From: Thalassospira mesophila
Lineage (GTDB): Bacteria; Pseudomonadota; Alphaproteobacteria; Rhodospirillales; Thalassospiraceae
Assembly (NCBI RefSeq): GCF_002115755.1
Contig: NZ_JFKA01000004.1
Span: 248,001-312,000, forward strand
Direction of reading: 5' to 3'
DNA: 64,000 bases
Shown: piece by piece, positions 25,732-35,241 of the stretch
How the letters are laid out: the number at the start of each line of letters is the position of its first letter
How positions within the stretch are numbered: the stretch's first letter is position 1
Program-made: the position numbers and the translations under genes
Notes under the pieces: generated by a model
What the model saw: the letters and a program-made list of their open reading frames with translations, nothing else
Databases searched by the model: none
Told to the model about the DNA's origin: nothing

Positions 25732-27140
25732 AAACCCTGCCGCTTGGCATCGGAAACATCCATTTTGTCGGGATCGGCGGGATCGGCATGTCTGGCATCG
25801 CCGAGATTTTGCATAATCTGGGCTATCAGGTGCAGGGTTCAGACATGGCGGACAACGCCAATGTACAACGTCTGCGCCAACTGGGTATCAAGGTTTTTAT
25901 CGGCCACGACGGCACCAATGTGGCCGACGCCAAGGTTGTGGTGATTTCCACCGCTGTCAAATCTGACAACCCCGAAGTGGTTGCCGCGCGCGCCAATATG
26001 GTACCGGTTGTCCGCCGATCCGAAATGCTCGCCGAACTGATGCGCCTTAAGGCCGCCATTGCCGTTGGCGGCACGCACGGCAAAACCACCACAACATCGC
26101 TGGTGGCAACCATGCTTGATGCCGCCGGGCTGGACCCAACGGTGATCAATGGCGGCATCATCAATTCATATGGCACCAATGCCCGTTTGGGCGATGGCGA
26201 CTGGATGGTGGTGGAAGCCGACGAGTCTGATGGCACCTTCATCAAGGTACCGGCCACCATTGCCGTGGTCACCAATATCGACCCCGAACATCTGGACCAC
26301 TGGAAAAGCTTCGATCATTTGCGCGAGGCGTTCAAAAACTTTGTCCAGAACATTCCGTTTTATGGCTTTGCGGTTTTGTGCATCGACCATCCCGAAGTTC
26401 AGGCCCTGATTGGCCGGGTCACGGACCGGCGCATTTTTACATTCGGTTTTTCACCGCAGGCCGATGTGCGCGCCACCAATGTGCGCACCGAAATTGGCCA
26501 AAGCACCTTTGATGTCGTGATCCGCGAACGGATCGACAGCGCCGAACGCACCATTTACAATGTGCGTTTGCCGATGGTGGGCGACCATAACATTTCCAAT
26601 TCGCTGGCCGCCATCACGGTGGCACTGGAACTGGGCATTGATGACGATAAAATCGTTTCGGCCTTTGATGGCTTTACCGGGGTCAAGCGCCGCTTTACCA
26701 AAACCGGCGAAGTTGATGGCGTAACCATTATCGACGATTACGGTCACCACCCGGTTGAGATCCGCGCGGTTTTAAAAGCTGCGCGCTCTGCCACCCAAAA
26801 CAACGTAATCGCCGTGGTACAGCCCCATCGTTATTCGCGCCTGCATGACCTGTTCGAGGAATTTTGCACCTGCTTTAACGATGCCGATACCGTGATTGTT
26901 GCCGATGTTTATACCGCCGGTGAAAGCCCGATTGACGGGGCCAACCGCGATGCCCTGGTTGAAGGCTTGCGCAACCGCGGCCATCGCAAAGTACTGGCCT
27001 TAAACAGCCCTGATGACCTGGCAAATGTGGTGTCGGGTATTGCCCAAAAAGGCGACCTTGTGGTGTGCTTGGGGGCTGGCTCGATCAGCACCTGGGCCAA
27101 CGCCCTGCCCGCACAGATGGAGGCCCTTAAATCGTCATGA
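25728..27140 (+). CDS. murC: UDP-MurNAc-L-alanine ligase MurC
   Basis: A 470-residue cytoplasmic Mur ligase that adds L-alanine to UDP-MurNAc. N-terminal [20 protein letters not shown] loop [36 protein letters not shown]-like motif ([13 protein letters not shown]), and C-terminal [15 protein letters not shown] and [13 protein letters not shown]. Full length for the family, with ATGA overlaps to murG and murB. Confidence 0.96.
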   Translation: MKTLPLGIGNIHFVGIGGIGMSGIAEILHNLGYQVQGSDMADNANVQRLRQLGIKVFIGHDGTNVADAKVVVISTAVKSDNPEVVAARANMVPVVRRSEMLAELMRLKAAIAVGGTHGKTTTTSLVATMLDAAGLDPTVINGGIINSYGTNARLGDGDWMVVEADESDGTFIKVPATIAVVTNIDPEHLDHWKSFDHLREAFKNFVQNIPFYGFAVLCIDHPEVQALIGRVTDRRIFTFGFSPQADVRATNVRTEIGQSTFDVVIRERIDSAERTIYNVRLPMVGDHNISNSLAAITVALELGIDDDKIVSAFDGFTGVKRRFTKTGEVDGVTIIDDYGHHPVEIRAVLKAARSATQNNVIAVVQPHRYSRLHDLFEEFCTCFNDADTVIVADVYTAGESPIDGANRDALVEGLRNRGHRKVLALNSPDDLANVVSGIAQKGDLVVCLGAGSISTWANALPAQMEALKSS

Positions 27141-28078
27141 ATTCTGCACGCCACACCCCGATCATTGACCGTTTGCCCAAAGTACGCGGCAAGCTGCGCG
27201 AAGGTGCATCGCTGGCGAAAGTCACCTGGTTTCAGGTTGGCGGCCCGGCGGATGTGATGTTTCGCCCGGCCGATGCCGATGATCTGGCGCAGTTTTTACG
27301 CGACAAACCAAACGAAATTCCCATCACCGTTATTGGTGTGGGCTCAAATTTACTGGTGCGTGATGGCGGTTTGCGCGGGGTTGTGGTGCGACTGGGGCGT
27401 CCCTTTACCGATATTAGCATTCACGGCGATGAAATCCACGCCGGTGCCGGGGCGCTTGATGGCAATGTGGCCTTGGCCGCACAGGAAGCGGGCTTGGCCG
27501 GGCTTGAATTTCTGTCGGGCATTCCCGGCACCATTGGCGGGGCCTTGCGCATGAATGCCGGGGCCTATGGCCGGGACATTCACGATGTGCTGATCCGGGC
27601 CGAAGCAATTGACAGCCACGGGCAAATCCATGATCTGGCCGTTAATGAAATGGGCCTGACATACCGGCATTGCGACATTCCCGATGACTGGATTTTTACC
27701 AAAGCCGTTTTTCGCGCCAGCGCCGATGACAAGGCCGAAATTGCCCGGCGCATGACCGAAATTGGCGAAGCCCGCAATGCAAGCCAGCCGGTGCGCGCCA
27801 AAACAGGCGGCTCTACCTTTGCCAACCCCACCCCCAAACGGGCATGGGAAGTCATTGATGCGGCGGGCTGCCGGGGGTTAACCATTGGCGGGGCGCAAAT
27901 TTCGCCGCAGCATTGTAATTTCATGATCAATCTGGGCAATGCCAGTGCCGCCGACCTGGAAAACCTGGGCGATGAAGTTCGGCGGCGTGTGCGGGCCCAT
28001 TCGGGCATTGATCTGCGTTGGGAAATTCGCCGGATTGGCGAACGTTTGGGACAATCGATTGTGGGAAAAGACGCATGA
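27137..28078 (+). CDS. murB: UDP-N-acetylenolpyruvoylglucosamine reductase MurB
   Basis: A 313-residue FAD enzyme that reduces UDP-GlcNAc-enolpyruvate to UDP-MurNAc. FAD-binding motifs: [58 protein letters not shown]; catalytic Ser in the [10 protein letters not shown] segment; and [15 protein letters not shown]. It lacks the long insertion of the E. coli type and fits the alphaproteobacterial form placed between murC and ddl. ATGA overlaps both sides. Confidence 0.95.
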   Translation: MNSARHTPIIDRLPKVRGKLREGASLAKVTWFQVGGPADVMFRPADADDLAQFLRDKPNEIPITVIGVGSNLLVRDGGLRGVVVRLGRPFTDISIHGDEIHAGAGALDGNVALAAQEAGLAGLEFLSGIPGTIGGALRMNAGAYGRDIHDVLIRAEAIDSHGQIHDLAVNEMGLTYRHCDIPDDWIFTKAVFRASADDKAEIARRMTEIGEARNASQPVRAKTGGSTFANPTPKRAWEVIDAAGCRGLTIGGAQISPQHCNFMINLGNASAADLENLGDEVRRRVRAHSGIDLRWEIRRIGERLGQSIVGKDA

Positions 28079-28989
28079 GCAAGCATGTCGCAATGATTTA
28101 CGGTGGCTGGTCGGCCGAGCGCGATGTTTCGCTGTCCACAGGGCGCGAAGTTTCCAAGGCCCTGCGCGAAAAGGGCTATGACGTTTCGGAAATTGATGCC
28201 ACCCGCGATCTCGCCCGGCAAATCACCAGCCTGTCGCCCAAACCCGACGTTATTTTTAATGCCCTGCACGGGCGCTGGGGCGAAGACGGCGCGGTTCAGG
28301 GCTTGCTCGAGATTTTAAACATTCCCTATACCCATTCCGGCGTGCGCGCATCGGCCGTTGCCATGGATAAAATGAGCGCAAAGGCCCTGTTTCGCGAACA
28401 CGGCCTGCCCTGCGCCAAACATGTTTATGTTAGCCGCGACGATATTAAAAGCGGCATCGCCCTGCCACCGCCCTATGTGCTGAAACCCAACAATGAAGGG
28501 TCTTCCGTCGGGGTGGAAATTATCCTGAATGACGAAGAACAGCAAAATATGCTGGCGCGTGACTGGGTGCATGGCGATGGCGTGATGCAGGAAGAATATG
28601 TTGCCGGGCGCGAAATGACCGTGGCGGTCAAAAACGGCGAAGCCATGGAAGTGATTGAAATTTTAACCGGCAACCATGCCTTTTACGATTACCAGTCCAA
28701 ATATGCCAATGGCGGATCGCAACATATTATTCCCGCCGACATCCCCTCTGCCTTGCGCACGCGGGTGCGCGATTGCGCCGAACAGGCTTATCGTGCACTG
28801 GGCTGCAAGGGTGTGGCGCGCGCCGATTTTCGCTATGACCCGGAACATGACCGACTGGCTATTTTAGAAATCAACACCCAGCCCGGGCTAACCCCGACAT
28901 CGCTGGTGCCCGATGCCGCCCGGCACGAGGGCATGAGTTTTGCCGATATTGTTGCATGGATGGTTGAGGACGCCACATGCGAACGATAA
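28075..28989 (+). CDS. ddl: D-alanine-D-alanine ligase
   Basis: A 304-residue ATP-grasp ligase making the D-Ala-D-Ala dipeptide used by MurF. Motifs: MIYGGWSAERDVSLSTGREV, FNALHGRWGEDGAVQGLLE, PYTHSGVRASAVAMDK, PPYVLKPNNEGSSVGVEII, GCKGVARADFRYD and LEINTQPGLTPTSLVP. The ATG at 28075 overlaps the murB stop; a longer frame from 28018 lies within murB and was rejected. It overlaps ftsQ by 13 nt. Confidence 0.95.
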   Translation: MSKHVAMIYGGWSAERDVSLSTGREVSKALREKGYDVSEIDATRDLARQITSLSPKPDVIFNALHGRWGEDGAVQGLLEILNIPYTHSGVRASAVAMDKMSAKALFREHGLPCAKHVYVSRDDIKSGIALPPPYVLKPNNEGSSVGVEIILNDEEQQNMLARDWVHGDGVMQEEYVAGREMTVAVKNGEAMEVIEILTGNHAFYDYQSKYANGGSQHIIPADIPSALRTRVRDCAEQAYRALGCKGVARADFRYDPEHDRLAILEINTQPGLTPTSLVPDAARHEGMSFADIVAWMVEDATCER

Positions 28990-29846
28990 CAATCGCCGAT
29001 CAGGCACGCGAACGCCGCGAAAAGGTTCAACGCGAATATGGCTGGAGCGCCATTTTCCGCAAGGTTGGCCGTGTTTGCCGCTGGATCAGCGCCACCGCAT
29101 TAATCGTGGGGGGCCCCATTGCCCTGTGGCAAAGTGGCAAAACCGAGCAATGGCTGGCCACCGCGCAAACCGAGGCAATTGATGCCTCCGCCCGCCTTGG
29201 CATGGTGATCAATACCATCGATGTTGCCGGACGCCACCGCACCGACCCCAACGCCCTTTTGGCAGCCGTTGGTCAAAAGCCGGGATCGCCGATTTTAACA
29301 TTTAATGCCGATGCCGCACGCGAACGCATCGAACAATTGTCCTGGGTGCGTCAGGCCACGGTTGAACGCCGCCTGCCCGATACCATCATCATCCATGTCG
29401 ACGAACGCCAGCCCCTCGCCCTGTGGCAACATGACGACAACCATATCCTGATTGATGCCGACGGTGTGCAATTGCAAGATTACGAACTGGGTGATTATCT
29501 GAACCTGCCGGTTCTGGTCGGCGAAGATGCACCCGCACATGCCGCCGATATGATCAAGACCCTTAAAACCATCCCCCGCCTGTTTGAACAGGTTACCGGG
29601 GCGCAGCGCATTGGTCATCGCCGCTGGAATGTGCAACTGGCCAACGGCATGTTCATCCGCCTGCCCGAACATGACATGGGCAAAGCCTGGGCGCGGCTGG
29701 ACCAGCTTGATCAGGAACACAAACTTCTGACAAGTGACGTGCTGGTAGTTGATTTACGCCTTGCTGATCGCACCTTCGTGCGCTTAACGCCGGGGGCGGC
29801 TGAATTGCGCCGCAACCCGCCCAAGGAAAAAAAGGGCTCGGTTTAA
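28977..29846 (+). CDS. ftsQ: Cell division protein FtsQ
   Basis: A 289-residue bitopic divisome protein that recruits FtsB/FtsL. A cytoplasmic basic N-terminus is followed by one membrane helix (about 38-55) and a periplasmic POTRA domain (INTIDVAGRHRTDPNALLAAVG to TIIIHVDERQPLALWQ) and the beta domain with DVLVVDLRLADRTFVRL. GAGGA lies 6 nt before the ATG. In most alphaproteobacteria ftsA follows directly; here the cluster stops and a minus-strand block of about 7 kb intervenes. Confidence 0.94.
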   Translation: MRTITIADQARERREKVQREYGWSAIFRKVGRVCRWISATALIVGGPIALWQSGKTEQWLATAQTEAIDASARLGMVINTIDVAGRHRTDPNALLAAVGQKPGSPILTFNADAARERIEQLSWVRQATVERRLPDTIIIHVDERQPLALWQHDDNHILIDADGVQLQDYELGDYLNLPVLVGEDAPAHAADMIKTLKTIPRLFEQVTGAQRIGHRRWNVQLANGMFIRLPEHDMGKAWARLDQLDQEHKLLTSDVLVVDLRLADRTFVRLTPGAAELRRNPPKEKKGSV

Positions 29847-29887
29847 AATAAACTAGCCCAAAATCACGCACCGAATTCGAACCGAAA

Positions 29888-30466
29888 TTATCCCCAAAAA
29901 GATCGATTTTCTGTCAAAAGACTAGCCGTTTGGGGCAAACCATGCGCTTCGACTTTCAAAATGATTTCGCTCGCCGTCAGTTCAGGATGATTTAAACGTT
30001 CCCGCATTTTCCGAATCGCCTCGAACGCCGTTGGCATATGCAGCGTAATTGTATCTGCTATAAATTCGTCGGGTGACTTTACTTCAATGCCGAAAGGGCC
30101 GGTTTTATCTTTAGGAAAATCGCGAAGATTATCCGTCACAAGAACCTGCGCATAAGTACGGACCGCTGCAGCCAGTACATGACGGTCATTTTCATCTGGC
30201 AGCTCTATTGAACGGATGTAAATCTCATAACCACTCACACAGGCCTCCGGAAAGGCACGTTCCATAGCGGAACGCTGTTTCGCCGTATCAGCCTTACCAT
30301 TGGTTATTTTGGCAATCGCCACTTCCATCTCACCAAGAATCTCGCCGCTCCAGCGGGGACGGAAAAGCTCTGCGCCCGCCAGACTCAACAACAAGTTCCG
30401 TTTCAAGGCACCGGCCAGAACACATGCATCAATCAAAGCTGTGAAGTGATCTGCCCGGTATGTCAT
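29888..30466 (-). CDS. PIN-domain putative RNase toxin (PIN_3 type)
   Basis: A 192-residue protein with a PIN nuclease domain in its first 120 residues. Acidic residues expected to bind Mg/Mn are Asp13 in TALIDACVLAG, Glu in GEILGEMEVAI (46 or 48), Asp91/Asp94 in LPDENDRHVLAAA and Asp112 in VLVTDNLRDFP. The C-terminal 70 residues are helical and of unknown role. VapC-like PIN proteins are RNases neutralised by a DNA-binding antitoxin; the gene 2 nt upstream encodes such a partner. It converges on ftsQ, with 41 bp between stops. Confidence 0.8.
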   Translation of the reverse strand: MTYRADHFTALIDACVLAGALKRNLLLSLAGAELFRPRWSGEILGEMEVAIAKITNGKADTAKQRSAMERAFPEACVSGYEIYIRSIELPDENDRHVLAAAVRTYAQVLVTDNLRDFPKDKTGPFGIEVKSPDEFIADTITLHMPTAFEAIRKMRERLNHPELTASEIILKVEAHGLPQTASLLTENRSFWG

Positions 30467-30468
30467 AC

Positions 30469-30939
30469 TTATTCTTCTTCCAGAATAAATTCGCTATCCA
30501 GCGCCGCAAGATCTGTCAGAGCATTCTCACGTTCGTCATCGCGCTTTGCTTTGTAGGCGAACAAATCTTCTGCTTTGACGCGGCGATGACGCCCGACTTT
30601 AATAAACTTTATCTCTCCACGTTCGAGAAGACTGATCAGATACGGACGCGAGACATTAAGCAAATCAGCGGCTTGCTGGGTCGTAAGATCCGCACTTAAC
30701 GGAACCATCTGAAACCCCTGACGGCCAGAAACCAGCCGTAATAACTGCATAAGGCTGGTTGTTAAGGCTGGTGACAACGTTATGGTTTCGCTTTTTCCCT
30801 CTGCATTCGCAACCGTCAAATTTGTTGCCTCACCGTCCTTTGACTGTGAAGCAATAATCTGACGCAATTGATCTGCGGTCGCACTTTCAACCTGCGTCGG
30901 CAATCGACCGCCGAAATCGTCCATTTTAAGTGCAGACAT
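30469..30939 (-). CDS. Antitoxin with excisionase-type helix-turn-helix
   Basis: A 156-residue DNA-binding protein just upstream of the PIN toxin gene. The HTH is LTTQQAADLLNVSRPYLISLLERG followed by the wing-like IKFIKVGRHRRVKAEDL, an excisionase/MerR-like form found in many antitoxins. The acidic C-terminus (LDSEFILEEE) is a likely toxin-binding tail. The ATG at 30939 lies 7 nt after GGAG; a longer frame to 31011 has no good site. A 35-bp palindrome lies about 85 bp upstream and is the likely autoregulatory operator. Confidence 0.78.
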   Translation of the reverse strand: MSALKMDDFGGRLPTQVESATADQLRQIIASQSKDGEATNLTVANAEGKSETITLSPALTTSLMQLLRLVSGRQGFQMVPLSADLTTQQAADLLNVSRPYLISLLERGEIKFIKVGRHRRVKAEDLFAYKAKRDDERENALTDLAALDSEFILEEE

Positions 30940-31024
30940 TTTCCGTCTCCATTCCCTGCTCTCGTCATCCCGCTCGAAAAGGAGAGACAACAAGGAATGT
31001 ATACCAGACATTCATAAACGAAAT

Positions 31025-31059
31025 AAATGAAATATTCGAAACATTCGTATATTTCATTT
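31025..31059. promoter_or_regulatory. 35-bp palindrome upstream of the antitoxin gene, probable operator
   Basis: Arms 31025-31040 and 31044-31059 match as inverted repeats in 15 of 16 positions around a central ACA; the core is TGAAATATTCGAA and its complement. It is AT-rich and lies about 85 bp before the antitoxin start. Binding by the antitoxin is inferred from position and from the usual autoregulation of such modules. Confidence 0.65.
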
Positions 31060-31108
31060 TGATGCGGGCCATAAAAAACTCACATACCGATTGAAACGGT
31101 CTTCAATA

Positions 31109-32161
31109 CTAATGCGACAACGTCCGCCACACCGGCTCTGGCTGGCCGAGACTGTGAATTTCTTCAATCGGACGGCCTTTGATCACATCAATCAAATGGC
31201 GGGCCAGTTCCTGCCCGGCCAACACAAGGTCTTCGCGCAGGCTGTCGATGCGGGGGCGTGTGAAATTCAGTAAATCCGACGTTTCCTTGGCAATCACATC
31301 GATATCCTTGCCCACTGTCAGGCCCGATTGCGTAATACCGTCAATCAATGCCAGCGCGCAAATTTCGCTGCCGCAAATAATGCCGTCGGGCACGTAATCC
31401 TGATGGCGCAAGGCCATACCGGCCTGGCGTAAAACTTCACTGCCGGAATCAAGATCAACACCGGGTAAAACCTCGAACGGAACGTTTGCGTCCTCGGCGA
31501 CTGCGGCAAGCCCGGCCAGACTTTCGCGGTAATAGGTAAATTCCGACGGTGGCGATAACATTGCCAGCCGTTTACGCCCGCGTGACAGCAACCTTTGTGC
31601 GGCCAGCGTGCAAAAGGCACGATTGTCAAAATCGTGATAGGCATGTTGGCGTGCATCGGCACAACGCCCATGGGTGACAAAGGGCAAACCACTGTTGATC
31701 AGCGCGGTTACCCGGGCATCATCGGGCTTGATGTGGGTAATAATCACGCCATCCGCAGCACGGGTATCCAGAATATAACGGATCGGCGTCATCGGGTCGT
31801 CATTGCGCGCCTGGGGGGTCACCACCAGATGATAGGGCGTTTCGCGAATAACATCGGAAATACCGACAATTAACCGGCGGGCAAATTCGGGGATTTTATC
31901 TGTCTGATCGAGAACAAGGCTGATGACATTGGTTTTACCGGTGCGCAAACGCACCCCGGCACGGTCCGGGCGATAGCCAATGGCATCGGCGACCTGACGC
32001 ACACGCTGTTTGGTTTTGGCACTGATATCATGGGCATCTTTCAAGGCCCGCGATACCGTTGTCACGCCCAAACCCGTCATTTCTGCGATGGTCTTTAATG
32101 TCGGTCGTGTGCGCGGGGCAAAATTCCCGTCAATGCGACCGGCCCTGTCATGATCGGACAG
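31109..32161 (-). CDS. LacI-family transcriptional regulator of the sugar ABC operon
   Basis: A 350-residue repressor with an N-terminal LacI HTH (TLKTIAEMTGLGVTTVSRALKDAHDISAKTKQRV, hinge RPDRAGVRLRTGKT) and a periplasmic-binding-protein-like effector domain. The start is unusual: AAGGAGG lies 8 nt before an in-frame CTG at 32161, while the only upstream alternative is a GTG at 32209 inside a stem-loop with no ribosome site. It is the last gene after the transporter genes on the same strand. The paired LacI-type sites before the binding-protein gene are its likely targets; the effector is probably a sugar. Confidence 0.85.
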   Translation of the reverse strand: MSDHDRAGRIDGNFAPRTRPTLKTIAEMTGLGVTTVSRALKDAHDISAKTKQRVRQVADAIGYRPDRAGVRLRTGKTNVISLVLDQTDKIPEFARRLIVGISDVIRETPYHLVVTPQARNDDPMTPIRYILDTRAADGVIITHIKPDDARVTALINSGLPFVTHGRCADARQHAYHDFDNRAFCTLAAQRLLSRGRKRLAMLSPPSEFTYYRESLAGLAAVAEDANVPFEVLPGVDLDSGSEVLRQAGMALRHQDYVPDGIICGSEICALALIDGITQSGLTVGKDIDVIAKETSDLLNFTRPRIDSLREDLVLAGQELARHLIDVIKGRPIEEIHSLGQPEPVWRTLSH

Positions 32162-32197
32162 TGTGCGTTCCTCCTTGAATATCCATGCAACATCACG

Positions 32198-32227
32198 ACA
32201 GCATGGCACATGCTATTGCCATGCTGT
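32198..32227 (-). promoter_or_regulatory. Stem-loop between the ATPase gene and lacI
   Basis: ACAGCATGGCA (32198-32208) and TGCCATGCTGT (32217-32227) form a perfect 11-bp inverted repeat with an 8-nt loop, just after the ATPase stop. No T run follows on the minus strand. It could reduce read-through into the regulator gene or protect the upstream mRNA. Confidence 0.45.
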
Positions 32228-32233
32228 GCGTTG

Positions 32234-33346
32234 CTAGCGCAAGCGTTCCCCGCTTTGGGCATCAAAAAACACAACTTTATCAAGGTTAAATACCAAATCG
32301 TGGTTTTGCCCGGCCTGCCCGACCCAGTCCTGGTGCAACCGTGTCACCACTTCCTTGCCGCCAAGGGCAGTGATGGCAAAAATATCGGCCCCGGCGGGTT
32401 CAACCACATCGATCCGGCATTTGGCAGTAACGGTGCGGTGCGACGAAGCACGGGTGGCGGCCCCACCTTGTGAGTCCGTAATTGCCTCGGGCCGAATGCC
32501 CATTATCACCTGTTTGCCGCTCATATTGCCAACCGATGCCGGAAGCTGATCAAAATCAAGCACCAGCGGGTCATCGCCGTCGCGGGTTAACCGCACCCAT
32601 GACCCGTCAATTTCAACCGGAATCAAATTCATCGCGGGCGAGCCCATAAAATCGGCCACAAACAGGTTGGACGGATTGTTATAAATTTCGGCAGGCGTCC
32701 CGTATTGCTGCACGATCCCGCCCTTCAGCACGGCAATTTTGGTGCCCAGTGTCATCGCTTCGATCTGGTCGTGGGTGACATACACAATGGTGGTGCCAAA
32801 AGTTTGATGCATCCGTTTGATTTCGGTGCGCATATCCACCCGCAATTTGGCATCAAGGTTCGACAGTGGCTCGTCAAACAAAAACAGTTTGGGATTACGC
32901 ACCAGCGCGCGGCCCATCGCCACACGCTGGCGCTGCCCGCCCGAAAGCTGGCCGGGCCGGCGTTCCAGCAACGCTTCAATTTGCAGGGTTTTGGCCACCT
33001 CTTGCACTTTGGCGTCGCGTTCGGCCTTGGGCATGCCGCGCATTTCAAGGCCAAAGGCAATGTTTTGGCCGACATTCATGTTGGGATAAAGCGCGTAGCT
33101 TTGAAACACCATCGCGATATTGCGTTCTGCTGGTGGCAGATCGTCGATCACGTCACCATCAATGCGGATTTCGCCGGTGGTCAGGCCTTCCAGCCCGGCA
33201 ATGGTGTTTAACAAGGTTGATTTGCCACAGCCCGACGGGCCGACCAGCACCAGAAAACCGCCTTCTTCCACATCCAGCGAGATGTTTTTTAAAACATCGA
33301 CCGGGCCAAAGCTTTTGCAAACGTTATCAATTTCCAGAAATGCCAT
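32234..33346 (-). CDS. Sugar ABC transporter ATP-binding protein (UgpC/MalK type, GtsD-like)
   Basis: A 370-residue ATPase that powers the transporter. Walker A GPSGCGKSTLL, signature LSGGQRQRVAMGRAL, Walker B LFLFDEPLSNLD and the switch His in TIVYVTHDQIEAMTL lie in the first 230 residues; the C-terminal 130 residues are the OB-type regulatory domain of the CUT1 sugar family. The ATG at 33346 begins MAFLEIDNVCKSFG, with AAGG upstream. Third downstream partner of the binding protein and permeases on this strand. Confidence 0.92.
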   Translation of the reverse strand: MAFLEIDNVCKSFGPVDVLKNISLDVEEGGFLVLVGPSGCGKSTLLNTIAGLEGLTTGEIRIDGDVIDDLPPAERNIAMVFQSYALYPNMNVGQNIAFGLEMRGMPKAERDAKVQEVAKTLQIEALLERRPGQLSGGQRQRVAMGRALVRNPKLFLFDEPLSNLDAKLRVDMRTEIKRMHQTFGTTIVYVTHDQIEAMTLGTKIAVLKGGIVQQYGTPAEIYNNPSNLFVADFMGSPAMNLIPVEIDGSWVRLTRDGDDPLVLDFDQLPASVGNMSGKQVIMGIRPEAITDSQGGAATRASSHRTVTAKCRIDVVEPAGADIFAITALGGKEVVTRLHQDWVGQAGQNHDLVFNLDKVVFFDAQSGERLR

Positions 33347-33396
33347 TCTGTGTAGACCTTTTTGAATTGCAGGCAAGGCTGCCAATGATGTGGTTG

Positions 33397-34281
33397 TTAA
33401 CCTTTGACAGCACCCGCCATCAGGCCGCGGACAAAATATCGCCCGGAAACGATATAAACCACCAGGGTTGGCAATGCCGCCAGGATCGCCCCGGCAAAAT
33501 GCACGTTGTATTCCTTCACCCCGGTCGAGGACGACACAAGGTTGTTCAGCGCCACTGTCATCGGCATGGAATCAAAATCGGCAAAGGAGGCACCAAACAA
33601 AAAATCGTTCCAGATATTCGTAAACTGCCAGATCACCGTCACCACAATGATTGGCCCGGAACTGGGCAGCAAAATGCGGGTAAATGTGCGAATAAACCCG
33701 GCCCCGTCCATTTTGGCAGCCTTGATCAGTTCATCGGGGAAGGCGGCATAATAGTTACGGAAAAACAGGGTGGTAAAGCCCAGCCCGTACACCACATGCA
33801 CCAGAACCAGCCCGCTGGTGGTGCCTGCAAGGCCGATCAGGCCCAAAATGCGCGCCATCGGGATCAACACAATTTGAAACGGGATGAAGCAGGCAAACAG
33901 CATTAACCCGAAAATGATTTTATCGCCGGGAAAGCGCCATTTGGTTAGCACATAGCCGTTTAGCGCGCCCAGCGTGGCCGAAATGACGACCGCAGGCACC
34001 ACCAAAAACAGCGAATTAACAAAGAAAGGCCGCAACCCGGTGGGTTCAACCCCAATTTGCGCGGTAGACCATGCCGTTAACCACGGCTCGAACGTGAAAT
34101 GTTCGGGCAGCGACATCATGTTGCCACCACGAATTTCATCAAGCGTTTTGACCGAATTGACCAGCATCACAAATAACGGCAGCAAATAATAAACCGCAAA
34201 CAGGATCAGCACGGCATAAAGGGCGGCACGCACGAGTTTGCCGGCCCCGATCGCCGATTTTTGGCTTGCATAAGACGACAT
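33397..34281 (-). CDS. Sugar ABC transporter permease, MalG-like (GtsC-like)
   Basis: A 294-residue inner-membrane permease with six helices and the EAA loop that docks on the ATPase (FPDELIKAAKMDGAGFIRTFTRILLPSSGP). CUT1 family. Its start overlaps the stop of the preceding permease gene by one nucleotide (TGATG), so translation is coupled. Confidence 0.92.
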   Translation of the reverse strand: MSSYASQKSAIGAGKLVRAALYAVLILFAVYYLLPLFVMLVNSVKTLDEIRGGNMMSLPEHFTFEPWLTAWSTAQIGVEPTGLRPFFVNSLFLVVPAVVISATLGALNGYVLTKWRFPGDKIIFGLMLFACFIPFQIVLIPMARILGLIGLAGTTSGLVLVHVVYGLGFTTLFFRNYYAAFPDELIKAAKMDGAGFIRTFTRILLPSSGPIIVVTVIWQFTNIWNDFLFGASFADFDSMPMTVALNNLVSSSTGVKEYNVHFAGAILAALPTLVVYIVSGRYFVRGLMAGAVKG

Positions 34282-35174
34282 CAGCGATGCTCCCGCAGTT
34301 CGGAATAAAGATAGGGCACAATAATCGCGGCAATCATCGCCAACATGATCACAGCGGATGACGCCCCGACCGCCATCTGGTTGCGGGTAAAGGTATAGGA
34401 ATACATAAACGTCGCCGGAAGTTCGGTGGCGCGGCCCGGCCCGCCATTGGTCAAAGCAACCACCAGGTCATAGGCCTTGATCGCCAGATGCGCCAGGACC
34501 ACAAAGGCCGATAAAAAGACCGGGCGCAATTGTGGAATGATGATGCGGGTGTAAAGGCTCCAGTTGCTGGCCCCATCCATTTGTGCGGCCTTGAGGATTT
34601 CGCCGTCAATGCCGCGCAATCCGGCCAGAAACATCGCCATCACAAAGCCGGACGACTGCCAGACAGCGGCAATCACCACCGTATAGATCGCCATATTGCG
34701 ATCCTTGATCCAGTTAAAGGTGAAGCTGCTCCAGCCCCACATATGCATGGTGTTTTCAAGGCCCAGCCCGGGGTCAAGAAACCATTTCCATGCCGTGCCG
34801 GTAACAATAAACGACAGCGCCATCGGGTATAGATAGATCGGGCGTAAAATGCCCTCGCCGCGAATTTTCTGATCGAGAAATATCGCCAGAATCAGACCCA
34901 GAATGCAGCAGATCGCAATATAAAGAATGCCGAAAATCGCCAGATTTTGCAGGGCCGTCATCCAGTTACGCTGGCCCCACAGGTTGGTATAATTGGCCAA
35001 CCCGACCAGATCAAACGACGGCAACATCCGGCTGTCGGTAAAGGACAGATAACCGGTAAACAGGATAAATCCGTAAACAAAAATCAGGATCAGAAACAGA
35101 CTGGGACTAAGAACCAGCCGGGGCAAAATTTCGCGCAGCATGGACTGCGTTTTGCCAGGCACGGTGAAGGACAT
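34281..35174 (-). CDS. Sugar ABC transporter permease, MalF-like (GtsB-like)
   Basis: A 297-residue permease with about six helices and the EAA motif GEILKAAQMDGASNWSLYTRIIIPQLRP. It lacks the large periplasmic loop of E. coli MalF and resembles the glucose-type permeases. The ATG at 35174 lies 7 nt after GGAG; an in-frame GTG at 35189 is inside that ribosome site and was rejected. Confidence 0.92.
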   Translation of the reverse strand: MSFTVPGKTQSMLREILPRLVLSPSLFLILIFVYGFILFTGYLSFTDSRMLPSFDLVGLANYTNLWGQRNWMTALQNLAIFGILYIAICCILGLILAIFLDQKIRGEGILRPIYLYPMALSFIVTGTAWKWFLDPGLGLENTMHMWGWSSFTFNWIKDRNMAIYTVVIAAVWQSSGFVMAMFLAGLRGIDGEILKAAQMDGASNWSLYTRIIIPQLRPVFLSAFVVLAHLAIKAYDLVVALTNGGPGRATELPATFMYSYTFTRNQMAVGASSAVIMLAMIAAIIVPYLYSELREHR

Positions 35175-35241
35175 GACGATGCTCCGCACATTTTTCCCAA
35201 TGGCCGGGAAACGCCCCGGCCATTGGGGCTGTTATTGGTTT

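Noticed and set aside
14588-29846. Novel genes or gaps inside the dcw cluster
   Set aside because: All genes are the expected set in the expected order; nothing unassigned larger than about 100 bp remains.
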